DNA of 59,117 nt from Lentzea waywayandensis (GTDB lineage Bacteria; Actinomycetota; Actinomycetes; Mycobacteriales; Pseudonocardiaceae), in contig NZ_FOYL01000024.1 in assembly GCF_900115955.1 (NCBI RefSeq), positions 1-59,117 of the forward strand, given 5' to 3'. A program made the translations under genes and the position numbers. Of the stretch, positions 52,044-59,117 are shown one piece after another; the stretch's first letter is position 1; each line of letters opens with the position of its first letter. The notes under the pieces are model-generated. The model did no database searches and was not told where the DNA came from. It saw only the letters and a program-made list of their open reading frames with translations.

Positions 52044-54296
52044 TCACCTAGGTGAGAGATGCGCGACCGCCTCTGCCCGCGAACCGACTCCGAGCTTGCG
52101 GTAGATCGACTTCACGTGGCTGTGCACGGTGTTGACCGACAGGCTGAGCTGCTGGGCGATCTCCCGTTCGGACAGGGTGCTGCGGAGGTACCGGAGCACC
52201 ACCAGTTCCCGCTCGGTCAGCTCCGTTCCGGGTGCGGTCGCCGGCTGCCCGCCGACCGCGGTGGCCCGGCGGGCGGCGGCCAGGCGGGCGGGAAGCTCGC
52301 CCGCGTCGGCGCAGCGGGACAAGACCTCGTCGGCCTCGTCGAACAGATCCGCCGCCCGCCCGCGGTCACCGGCGATGGCCACTGCGGGCGCGAGTGCGAT
52401 CAGCCCGTCGACGATCTCGAGCTGCTGCCCCCACAGTCTGCGCAGCAGGACTCCCTGCTCCAGCTCGGGAAGCGCCTCCTCGTCACGCCCGTGCGCGCTC
52501 AACGCCAAACCGAGGGCCGTGCGCACCTCGCCCACCTCACGGGCGTCAAACAGACCGTGCTCCCTGGCCAGGCCCGCCGCCTCGGTCGCCAGCCGCAGCT
52601 GTAACGACCGCAGGCCTCGTCTGCCCGCGATCATCGACAGCTCGGCCACCGCCCCGATCACCACGATCCACTGATCCACGTGCGGCCCGAGCGTTCGGGT
52701 CTCGGTCAGCCACCGCTCCGCCTGATCGAGCTCTCCCCTGCAGTAGTGCCCCCAGCCGAGCGCCCAGCTGACCACCGGCCGCCACGGCGAGTCGAGGCCT
52801 TCGAGCTCCGCGGCCCTGGTGCCGTGCTCGATGATCGCCGAGACGTCTCCCCAGACGAAACTCGCCTGCAACACCGCAAGACTCGACTCGAGCGACGCGA
52901 AACCCTCGACAGGTCCCTCGTCCGCGCCGCCGGCTTGCTGGATCTGCCTGATCGCGGCCCTCGTGTCGTGTTCGGTGCCGCGGAACGCCGAGACCCAGGC
53001 ACGGATGAGCAGCAGGCGCCGGTCGGCGAGCAGGGCCTCCTCGGGAAATCGCCTCAGCCAGTCGAGCACCGTCGAGGTCCGGCCCGCGTTGACGTGGCCG
53101 ACCCAGGCCTGCGCGACGAGCTGCGCGGCGTCGTGCCAGGCCCGCGCCTCGAACGCGTGGTGCACGGACTCCTCGACCGTGCCGAACTCGGCGTGCCACG
53201 TCTGCGCACGCCGGTGCAGATCACAGATCAGTCCGGGTTCGTCACGTCTCAGCTCCAGCAGCAGGATCTCCCGGAACAGCTGGTGGAAGCGGAACCACTC
53301 GTGACGATCATCCAACGGCACCAGGAACAGGTTCGACGCCGCCAGCGAGTTCAACGTGTCCGCCGACCCCTGCCGCTCGAGCACGACGTCGCAGAGCGGG
53401 CCGCTGAGCCTGTCGAGAACCGAGATCCTTCTCATGAAACCGCGGATCTCCGGCCCGTACCCGGCAAGCACCTCCTCGGACAGGAAGTCGACGACGTGTC
53501 TGCTGGTCCCGTCGAACTGTCTGACCAGCGCATGCTTGTCGTGGCTGGCTGACAGTGACAGCGCCGCCAGGTAGATCGCGGCCGGCCAGCCCTCGGTCCG
53601 TGCCACGAGCAGGTCGACGTCGCCACGGGCCAGTTCAAGATCGAGCCGCCCGTTCAGGAACTCGTAGGCTTCTTCCGGCGTGAACCGCAGGTCGTCCGCG
53701 CGCAGCTCGAGCAGGTGTCCACGCGCACGCAGGGCACTCAGCGGCAACGCCGGATCCGTGCGGGTTGCCAGCACCACCTGCACGCTCGCCGGGGCGTGCT
53801 CGACGAACCACACGACGCTGTCCCGGGCCGGCCCGGCATTCAGCCGGTGGAAGTCGTCCAGCACGAGTACGAGCTGGGCCTGCGCAGCGACGAGTTCGTT
53901 GACCGCCCTGGGCAGCATCACCTCGAGAATAGGTGCCGAGGTCGCCAGCCCGGCGAGCGTCTCGTGGTCGATCGCCGGACAGGCGCGTCCCAGAGCCTCG
54001 ATCAGGTGCGACCAGAGCACGACGGCGTCGTCGTCTCCCTCGTCCAGACTCATCCACGCCACCGGCCGCCTCTGGGCCTCGTCCTGTGCCCAGGCCGCCA
54101 GCAGCGTCGACTTGCCGAAGCCCGCCGGGCAGGTCACCAAGCTCAACCTCAGCCCATGGCCGTCGCACAACCGCTGATACAGCCGTTGACGCGTGACTGT
54201 CTGCGCCGGGACGAACGGCGGATGAAGTTTCGTCAACAACACTGTCGGCGCGCCAGTGGGCGGGCTGTGTTGTTGTTCGTCGGCTTCGAGCATCAC
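52044..54296 (-). CDS. MalT-like LAL regulator
   Basis: A 750-aa protein. It starts with LLTKLHPPFVPAQTVTRQRL, typical of MalT-type ATPases; Walker A TCPAGFGKSTLL near residue 62, Walker B LVLVLDDFHRL near 147. A TPR-like sensor region fills 350-670. The LuxR helix-turn-helix (LTERELVVLRYLRSTLSERE; LSVNTVHSHVKSIYRKLG) closes the protein. It lies 56 bp before the molybdenum hydroxylase operon on the same strand and could control it. GTG 54296 or ATG 54293 is the start; GAGG lies upstream. The stop codon is inside the palindrome TCACCTAGGTGA. Confidence 0.93.
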   Translation of the reverse strand: MMLEADEQQHSPPTGAPTVLLTKLHPPFVPAQTVTRQRLYQRLCDGHGLRLSLVTCPAGFGKSTLLAAWAQDEAQRRPVAWMSLDEGDDDAVVLWSHLIEALGRACPAIDHETLAGLATSAPILEVMLPRAVNELVAAQAQLVLVLDDFHRLNAGPARDSVVWFVEHAPASVQVVLATRTDPALPLSALRARGHLLELRADDLRFTPEEAYEFLNGRLDLELARGDVDLLVARTEGWPAAIYLAALSLSASHDKHALVRQFDGTSRHVVDFLSEEVLAGYGPEIRGFMRRISVLDRLSGPLCDVVLERQGSADTLNSLAASNLFLVPLDDRHEWFRFHQLFREILLLELRRDEPGLICDLHRRAQTWHAEFGTVEESVHHAFEARAWHDAAQLVAQAWVGHVNAGRTSTVLDWLRRFPEEALLADRRLLLIRAWVSAFRGTEHDTRAAIRQIQQAGGADEGPVEGFASLESSLAVLQASFVWGDVSAIIEHGTRAAELEGLDSPWRPVVSWALGWGHYCRGELDQAERWLTETRTLGPHVDQWIVVIGAVAELSMIAGRRGLRSLQLRLATEAAGLAREHGLFDAREVGEVRTALGLALSAHGRDEEALPELEQGVLLRRLWGQQLEIVDGLIALAPAVAIAGDRGRAADLFDEADEVLSRCADAGELPARLAAARRATAVGGQPATAPGTELTERELVVLRYLRSTLSEREIAQQLSLSVNTVHSHVKSIYRKLGVGSRAEAVAHLSPR

Positions 54297-54548
54297 GAAA
54301 TTTCCTCAGCGTCAGCGCTTCAGTGCCGTGCGAGCCTACGACTCCTGCCGATGCACAACGCGGTTCGACGATGCCTGGAACACCCTATTTCTCTGCCCTT
54401 TTGACCCTCCCGCATTACCAGGTCCGGCCCGCCTGTAGTGAGGTGAAGTCGATGACTGTATTTAGCGCGGAGAGTCATTTGACTGTTCACCTTTTTCGTC
54501 ACCATCTCCATGGTGGACACGAACTACTGCGAAACCGGAGGCAATGAC

Positions 54549-55292
54549 ATGACAGGCGACAGCGGCGGGCCGCGGGTGGCGATCGTGACGGGGGGATCTC
54601 GCGGGATCGGCAGGGAGACCGCAGGACGGCTGGCGCAAGACGGGTTCGCCGTCGTCATCAACTACGCCGGCAACAAGGTCGAAGCGGACGCGGCGGTGGA
54701 AGACCTGGTGGCGAGCGGCGCGTTGGCCTTCGCCGTACAGGCGGACGTGGCCGACGAGGTCGCTGTCGCGAGCGTCTTCGACCAGGCCGAGGAACGGTTC
54801 GGTGGCGTCGACGTGGTGGTGCACGCCGCCGGCGTGATGCCCTTGTCACCACTTGCCGATCTCGATCTGGCGGTGCTCGACCGCGTGCTGAGGACCAACG
54901 TCCGGGGCACCTTCGTGGTCGACCAGCAGGCAGCACGGCGACTACGGCCAGGTGGCGCGATCATCAACTTCTCGAGTTCGATCACCCGGTTCTCCCGTCC
55001 CGGCTACGCCGCCTACGGCGCCAGCAAGGGCGCGGTCGAGGCGATCACCCTGACGCTGGCACGAGAGCTGCGCGGGCGGAACATCACGGTCAACGCGGTG
55101 GCACCGGGACCGACCGCGACCGCGCTGTTCCTCGATGGCAAGTCCGAGGAGCTGATCACCAGGATCGCGGGCGAGTCACCGCTGGAACGGCTGGGTGAGC
55201 CCGCAGACCTCGCCGAGGTGGTGGCGTTCCTCGCCGGTGCCGGGAGATGGGTCAACGGCCAGGTCATCTATGTCAACGGCGGATCCATCTAA
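54549..55292 (+). CDS. Short-chain dehydrogenase/reductase
   Basis: 247 aa from the ATG at 54549 behind GGAGG. Cofactor motif VAIVTGGSRGIGRETAG, HAAGVM in place of NNAG, catalytic Ser in INFSSSI and YGASKGA (YxxxK), and C-terminal LGEPADLAEVVAFLAG with GQVIYVNGG. It looks like a classical SDR, FabG-like, and probably uses NADP(H). The substrate is unknown. It is followed after 20 bp by a second SDR gene and is divergent from the MalT-like regulator. Confidence 0.92.
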   Translation: MTGDSGGPRVAIVTGGSRGIGRETAGRLAQDGFAVVINYAGNKVEADAAVEDLVASGALAFAVQADVADEVAVASVFDQAEERFGGVDVVVHAAGVMPLSPLADLDLAVLDRVLRTNVRGTFVVDQQAARRLRPGGAIINFSSSITRFSRPGYAAYGASKGAVEAITLTLARELRGRNITVNAVAPGPTATALFLDGKSEELITRIAGESPLERLGEPADLAEVVAFLAGAGRWVNGQVIYVNGGSI

Positions 55293-55312
55293 TCAGACGG
55301 GAAGTGACGACC

Positions 55313-56194
55313 ATGTCGAAAGTCGTGTTGATCAGCGGTGCTTCCAGCGGGTTCGGGGCGCTGACCGCGCGTGCGCTGGCTGACACCGGGCACACCGTCT
55401 ACGCCGGTATGCGCGACGTCGGGGGCCGCAACGCCCCGGCGGCCGCGGAAGCGGCGGGTCACCCAGGAGACCTGCGGACCGTCGAACTGGACGTGTCCTC
55501 CGACTCCTCGGTCGGGCAGGCGGTGCAGACGGTGCTGGACCAGGCCGGGCGGCTCGACGTGCTGGTGCACAACGCCGGTCACATGGTGACCGGTCCGGCG
55601 GAGGCGTTCACGCCGGAGCAACTGGCTGCGCTCTACGACACCAATGTGCTTGGCGCGCACCGGATCAACCGTGCCGCCCTGCCGCACATGCGCGCGGCGG
55701 GCGACGGCCTGCTGGTGTGGGTCGGCAGCTCCAGCACCCGCGGCGGCACACCTCCGTACCTCACCCCGTACTTCGCGGCGAAGGCCGGAATGGACGCACT
55801 GGCGGCCGGGTACGCACTGGAGGTGGCGCGGTTCGGCATCGAGAGCACGATCATCGTGCCGGGCTCGTTCACCAGCGGTACCAACCACTACGCCCACAGC
55901 GGGCACCCTGACGACACCGCGATCGTCAGGGAGTACGAGACGCGCTACGCCGGGCTGCTCGAAGACGTGGGCAAGCGGATGGCCGAGATCGAGCCACCCG
56001 ACGCGGACGTGTCCGAGGTCGCACGGGCCATCGTGACGGTCATCGGCACACCCAAGGGCAAGCGTCCCTTCCGCGTGCACATCACCCCGACCGACGATGG
56101 CGCGAGCGTGGTGAACGCCGTCGCCGACCACATGCGCGTCGAGTTCCTCCGCCGGATCGGACTGGACGACCTGCTGCGGCCTGCACACGGCTGA
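55313..56194 (+). CDS. Short-chain dehydrogenase/reductase
   Basis: A 293-aa SDR. Cofactor motif VVLISGASSGFGALTARALA, VHNAGHM, and catalytic PYFAAKAGM (YxxxK). It is longer than the first SDR, with a C-terminal extension ending in HMRVEFLRRIGLDDLLRP. It is probably co-transcribed with the preceding SDR gene. The substrate is unknown. Confidence 0.9.
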   Translation: MSKVVLISGASSGFGALTARALADTGHTVYAGMRDVGGRNAPAAAEAAGHPGDLRTVELDVSSDSSVGQAVQTVLDQAGRLDVLVHNAGHMVTGPAEAFTPEQLAALYDTNVLGAHRINRAALPHMRAAGDGLLVWVGSSSTRGGTPPYLTPYFAAKAGMDALAAGYALEVARFGIESTIIVPGSFTSGTNHYAHSGHPDDTAIVREYETRYAGLLEDVGKRMAEIEPPDADVSEVARAIVTVIGTPKGKRPFRVHITPTDDGASVVNAVADHMRVEFLRRIGLDDLLRPAHG

Positions 56195-56196
56195 CG

Positions 56197-57123
56197 TCAG
56201 CGGGCCGCCACGAGCTCAGTGCCCTGTCGCCGGAAAGCACCGGGGCTGACCCCGAACTCGCGTTTGAAGGCGCGGTTGAACGCGAATTCGGAGGTGTAGC
56301 CCACCCTTTCCGCCACCGCGCGGAGCGATACGCCGGGTTCGCCGCGGAGAATCCGTCCGGCCGTGGTCATCCGCCACCACATCAGGTACTCCATGGGCGG
56401 CCGCCCGACCAGGTCGGTGAAGCGCCGGGAGAACGCGGAGCGCGACCTCCCGGCTCGCCGGGCGAGCTTCTCGACGGTCCAGGCCGCTGCGGGCTCGGCG
56501 TGCATGTGGCCGAGAGCGGGCCCGACAGCTGGATCGTCCAGAGCCGCCGCCCACCCACCGGCGCCGCGCGGAACGTGATCCTGGTACCAGGTGCGCAGGA
56601 CGTACAGCAGCATGGCGTCGAGCAGCGCGGAGATCGCCGCGTCGGTACCAGGCCTGTACTCGTCGAGCTCACTGCCGAGCAGTTCGACGACGGCGTTGAG
56701 CGCCGCGCGGCCGCCCAGGCGACGTGGGAGGTGCACGACGGGCGGGAGCTCGGTGAGCAAAGGATGGGCGCCCGCCCGATCGAGCTGGTAGGAGCCGCAC
56801 ATCAACAGGGTGTGTTCCCCGGCGGCTTCGAGCCGGGGAACCCAGGAGTCGTCCATCTCGGGCGCGACGTCGACGAGGTCGCTGCCCGGTGAGTCGGCGA
56901 GGGCGATCTCGTGGCCGTGCGGCGTGAGCACGACGTCCCCCGCACCCAGTGGCACCGGATCCGAACCCTCGGCGAGCAGCCAGCACCTGCCCTGCAGGAC
57001 GACGTGGAACCCGGTTCCCGGCTCGGCCGGGAACCGCAGTCCCCACGGCGCGATCCGGTGTGTACGCGCCGCGTGCGGTCGTCCGGTGCGGATGGAGGCG
57101 ATCGCGTCGCTGACAACGTCCAC
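56197..57123 (-). CDS. AraC-family transcriptional regulator with cupin sensor
   Basis: A 308-aa protein. The N-terminal cupin (HVVLQGRCWLLAEGSDPVPL; GDVVLTPHGHEIAL) probably binds a ligand. The C-terminal two helix-turn-helix units are EKLARRAGRSRSAFSRRF and SLRAVAERVGYTSEFAFNRA. It starts with GTG at 57123, apparently on a leaderless transcript. It sits between SDR genes and is divergent from the one at 57247, the likeliest target. Confidence 0.92.
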   Translation of the reverse strand: MDVVSDAIASIRTGRPHAARTHRIAPWGLRFPAEPGTGFHVVLQGRCWLLAEGSDPVPLGAGDVVLTPHGHEIALADSPGSDLVDVAPEMDDSWVPRLEAAGEHTLLMCGSYQLDRAGAHPLLTELPPVVHLPRRLGGRAALNAVVELLGSELDEYRPGTDAAISALLDAMLLYVLRTWYQDHVPRGAGGWAAALDDPAVGPALGHMHAEPAAAWTVEKLARRAGRSRSAFSRRFTDLVGRPPMEYLMWWRMTTAGRILRGEPGVSLRAVAERVGYTSEFAFNRAFKREFGVSPGAFRRQGTELVAAR

Positions 57124-57129
57124 CGTCCA

Positions 57130-57158
57130 ATCGTATACGTGGGAAGACGAATGGACAA
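57130..57158 (-). promoter_or_regulatory. Leaderless promoter of the AraC gene
   Basis: On the minus strand, TTGTCC (57158-57153) and TACGAT (57135-57130) are separated by exactly 17 bases. The GTG at 57123 begins six bases after the -10 and no ribosome site is present. Confidence 0.55.
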
Positions 57159-57246
57159 AAATTTGCCCTTCTCAGTCATAGATCGTCCAGTTCGGAGCTC
57201 ATAGGCTTCGGTCTTGCAACGTTCAACGCACACCGGAGGAACCCCA

Positions 57247-58032
57247 ATGCCACGCGGCACCGCTCTCGACGACCTCACCGGCCGGCGCGCACTGGTCACC
57301 GGAGGCACCCGCGGGATCGGATCGGCGATCGTCGACCACCTCACCCGCGCCGGCGCGACGGTGGCCTACAGCGCCCGGACCGCCCCGCCCCCGGAATCCG
57401 CGACCGACCTGTTCATCCAGGCCGACCTCGCCTCGCCCGCGGACGTCGAAGCGATCTCCCACCACGTTCACGACCGCCTCGGCGGAGTCGACATCCTCGT
57501 CCACAACGTCGGCGCGGACGGCGGGCAGCACGTGCCGCTGCTCAAGCAGGACAACGACATCTGGCAGCTCGTGATGGACGTCAACGTCCTCGCCCCCGCC
57601 CGGCTCGACCGCGCACTGGTCCCCGGCATGGTCGAACGCGGCACCGGCGCCGTCGTCCACATCTCGTCGCTGTCCCGTTCGATCCCGAACCCGAACCGAG
57701 TGCCCTACGGCGCCGCGAAGGCGGCACTGAGCCACTACAGCAAGGGCCTGGCCAACGAGGTGGCGCCGTCAGGGGTGCGCGTCAACAGCGTCACTCCTGG
57801 CTTCACGGAGAGTTCGTGGGGCCGCGCGTTCGTCGAGTCACTCGCCGAGCGCGAAGGCATCGGCTACAACGAGGCGCGCCGGCGGCTCATGGCCGAGATC
57901 GGAATCCCATTGGGCCGCCCGGTCGTCCCAGACGAGGTCGCAGAGCTCGTCACGTTCCTGGTGTCGGATCGCGCCTCTGCCGTCGTGGGCTCCGAACACG
58001 TCATCGACGGCGGTAGCAAGCCCACCGTCTGA
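57247..58032 (+). CDS. Short-chain dehydrogenase/reductase
   Basis: A 261-aa SDR; the ATG at 57247 has GGAGGA nine bases upstream. Cofactor motif ALVTGGTRGIGSAIVDHL, HNVGADGG, catalytic Ser in VHISSLS and YGAAKAAL (YxxxK), and the ending SAVVGSEHVIDGGSKPTV. The substrate is unknown. It is divergent from the AraC regulator and followed by a hairpin. Confidence 0.92.
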   Translation: MPRGTALDDLTGRRALVTGGTRGIGSAIVDHLTRAGATVAYSARTAPPPESATDLFIQADLASPADVEAISHHVHDRLGGVDILVHNVGADGGQHVPLLKQDNDIWQLVMDVNVLAPARLDRALVPGMVERGTGAVVHISSLSRSIPNPNRVPYGAAKAALSHYSKGLANEVAPSGVRVNSVTPGFTESSWGRAFVESLAEREGIGYNEARRRLMAEIGIPLGRPVVPDEVAELVTFLVSDRASAVVGSEHVIDGGSKPTV

Positions 58033-58057
58033 CATCGCGATGAGGTAGTTTTCGAGC

Positions 58058-58084
58058 AACTTCGACGGCTGGCCCGTCGAAGTT
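58058..58084 (+). terminator. Terminator hairpin after the third SDR gene
   Basis: A perfect 11-bp stem, aacttcgacgg (58058-58068) and ccgtcgaagtt (58074-58084), with a five-base loop, starts 26 bp after the stop codon. Confidence 0.75.
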
Positions 58085-58235
58085 CACCGCTGTCAGCACG
58101 CCCGGTCACCTTGCCCTCGGCCAGGTCAGCAATCGCCAGATCGCGGCGCTGGTCGATCAGGCGTGAGCTTGCTTTCGGAGACAGTCGTCCCCTGAACGAG
58201 TAAGTCCTGATTCTGGGCGGTGTCCGGAGACGAAC

Positions 58236-58282
58236 GAAGGGTGTTCAAGATCAGTTTGCCAGGACCGGCCTGAACACCCTTC
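58236..58282. repeat. 12-bp perfect inverted repeat with 23-bp spacer
   Basis: gaagggtgttca (58236-58247) and tgaacacccttc (58271-58282) are exact complements. The spacer is too long for a simple terminator. The arms could be two operator half-sites or the ends of a lost element. Confidence 0.6.
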
Positions 58283-58362
58283 TGGCCATCGACGAACACC
58301 CCGGCAGGCCCGCCCGCAACGAGCGGCCACCACGGATCACCGACCGGCCTGTCCAGCGACAT

Positions 58363-58394
58363 TACAATCTTGGGCCACGCGTGCACGCGTGGCC
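58363..58394 (+). promoter_or_regulatory. Promoter and palindromic operator candidate of the XdhC gene
   Basis: A TACAAT -10 hexamer (58363-58368) is followed after four bases by a perfect 22-bp palindrome (58373-58394; each arm reads GGCCACGCGTG). The palindrome covers the expected transcription start and ends 22 bp before the XdhC ATG, where a bound repressor would block the polymerase. No clear -35 is seen. Confidence 0.6.
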
Positions 58395-58416
58395 GAACTG
58401 CTGAAGGAAATGCGCT

Positions 58417-59117
58417 ATGCGTGATGTCCTCTACGACCTCGCCGAACGGGTGGCGAACGGCGAGACGGTCGGCGTCGGCACGGTGGTCGCGACCTTCAGT
58501 TCGGCGCCCCGGCCGGCGGGCGCGGCGATGCTCGTGACGCAGGACGGCGAGGCGGTCGGCAGCGTGTCCGGCGGGTGCGTCGAAGGCGCCGTTTACGACC
58601 TGGCGCAGGAGACCGGCGACCCGGTCCTGCAACGCTACGGCGTGAGCAACGACGACGCGTTCGCAGTGGGGCTGACCTGCGGCGGGATCATCGACATCTA
58701 CGTCGAGAAGATCAGCGCCGACACGTTTCCGCAGCTCGCCGAGGTCGTGGAGACGGTGCGTGCCGAGGAACCGGTGGCGGTCGCGACGGTCATCGAGCAC
58801 CCGGACGGCATCGGCCGGCGCATGGTCATCTGGCCGGACCGCCGTGACGGCAGCCTGGGAAGCGCACGGATCGACGACGCCGTCACGGACGACGCGCGCG
58901 GCATGCTGGCCTCAGGCCGGACCGGCGTGCTCCAGTACGGACCGGACGGCCAGCGGCGCGGCGAGGGCATGAGCGTGTTCGTGAACTCGTTCGAACCGCC
59001 GCCGCGCATGCTCGTGTTCGGCGCGATCGACTTCGCCGCCGCGATGGCCCGGCTCGGCGCGTTCCTCGGCTACCGGGTCACCGTCTGCGACGCGCGACCG
59101 GTCTTCGCGACCCGCAG
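58417..59117 (+). CDS. XdhC-family molybdenum cofactor maturation protein (partial)
   Basis: The first 233 codons; the gene runs off the right edge. The ATG at 58417 has AAGGA eight bases upstream. The N-terminal domain shows the family pattern: TVVATFSSAPRPAGAAMLVT, GSVSGGCVEGAVYDLAQE and LTCGGIIDIYVE, including the Cys residues of GGC and TCGG. The second, Rossmann-type domain begins with RMLVFGAIDFAAAMARLGAF and VTVCDARPVFATR. XdhC binds and sulfurates the molybdenum cofactor and delivers it to xanthine-dehydrogenase-type enzymes, so it probably serves the hydroxylase encoded at 48095-51758. Confidence 0.93.
   Translation, partial: MRDVLYDLAERVANGETVGVGTVVATFSSAPRPAGAAMLVTQDGEAVGSVSGGCVEGAVYDLAQETGDPVLQRYGVSNDDAFAVGLTCGGIIDIYVEKISADTFPQLAEVVETVRAEEPVAVATVIEHPDGIGRRMVIWPDRRDGSLGSARIDDAVTDDARGMLASGRTGVLQYGPDGQRRGEGMSVFVNSFEPPPRMLVFGAIDFAAAMARLGAFLGYRVTVCDARPVFATR

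Larger units (their letters stand above)
58033..58416. other. Intergenic region upstream of the XdhC gene
   Basis: 384 bp without a convincing gene. It contains three structured elements: a terminator hairpin (58058-58084), a long inverted repeat (58236-58282) and a promoter with palindrome (58363-58394). Short protein-like frames on the minus strand (RLIDQRRDLAIADLAEGKVT near 58090-58160) may be a gene relic. Confidence 0.5.

Noticed and set aside
58126..58800. A 224-codon minus-strand frame covering the xdhC start.
   Set aside because: Most of it is antisense to xdhC; only a short part upstream looks protein-like and is mentioned as a possible relic.
1..59117. CRISPR arrays, tRNA or rRNA genes and complete insertion sequences.
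   Set aside because: No regularly spaced repeats, cloverleaf sequences, rRNA segments or intact transposase genes were seen on either strand.

Overview
The window is high-GC DNA with frequent GTG starts, 4-bp ATGA/GTGA gene overlaps and a protein repertoire typical of filamentous actinomycetes: a type VII (ESX) secretion locus, a SARP/AfsR-type regulator, a DUF574 methyltransferase, large LuxR (LAL) regulators and many short-chain dehydrogenases. The nearest guess is a Pseudonocardiales genus such as Lentzea, Lechevalieria or Saccharothrix. This is inferred from gene content only; no rRNA or tRNA gene is visible.

Region 1 (1-19369, all minus strand) is a type VII secretion locus read from right to left. 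It starts with two WXG100-type proteins and a helical 232-aa protein. A giant PPE-like, proline-rich repeat protein follows, then EccC (fused, three ATPase domains), EccD and EccB. Next come a 917-aa protein ending in what looks like a degenerate ADP-ribosyltransferase fold and a fusion of a beta-helix to two CbxX/EccA-type AAA domains. The locus continues with a YbaB-like protein, another WXG-type protein and the start of a large WXG100-like (toxin-type) protein cut by the window edge. EccE and MycP are not seen. Hairpins at 17762-17791, 18611-18638 and 1657-1684 divide the locus into units that may be expressed at different levels.

Region 2 (19702-36744) holds regulators and carbohydrate functions: a DUF2199 protein, three small LuxR proteins with pseudo-receiver domains, a 1018-aa SARP-NB-ARC-TPR regulator, a sugar ABC importer operon (ATPase, lipoprotein, two permeases), a histidine kinase, a trehalose-phosphatase/GH15 fusion and an OmpR-type response regulator. 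Two separate promoter regions, upstream of the importer and upstream of one LuxR gene, share an 11-bp-period CTTAA direct repeat, as expected of an OmpR-family operator.

Region 3 (36745-42886) mixes intact genes (DUF574 methyltransferase, secreted tripeptidyl-aminopeptidase-like hydrolase, DUF6924 protein, LysR regulator) with gene relics: a frameshifted unknown gene, a truncated membrane protein, a decayed trypsin-like protease and a fragment of a nonribosomal peptide synthetase adenylation domain.

Region 4 (42887-59117) is a redox accessory region. It has two quinone-oxidoreductase-like proteins flanking a SnoaL/NTF2-like protein, and a three-subunit molybdenum hydroxylase (Mo, FAD, 2Fe-2S) whose operon also carries a 78-aa protein and ends in a LAL regulator. 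A second LAL regulator, three short-chain dehydrogenases, an AraC regulator and the start of an XdhC-family molybdenum cofactor insertion protein follow. The XdhC gene has a palindromic operator candidate in its promoter.
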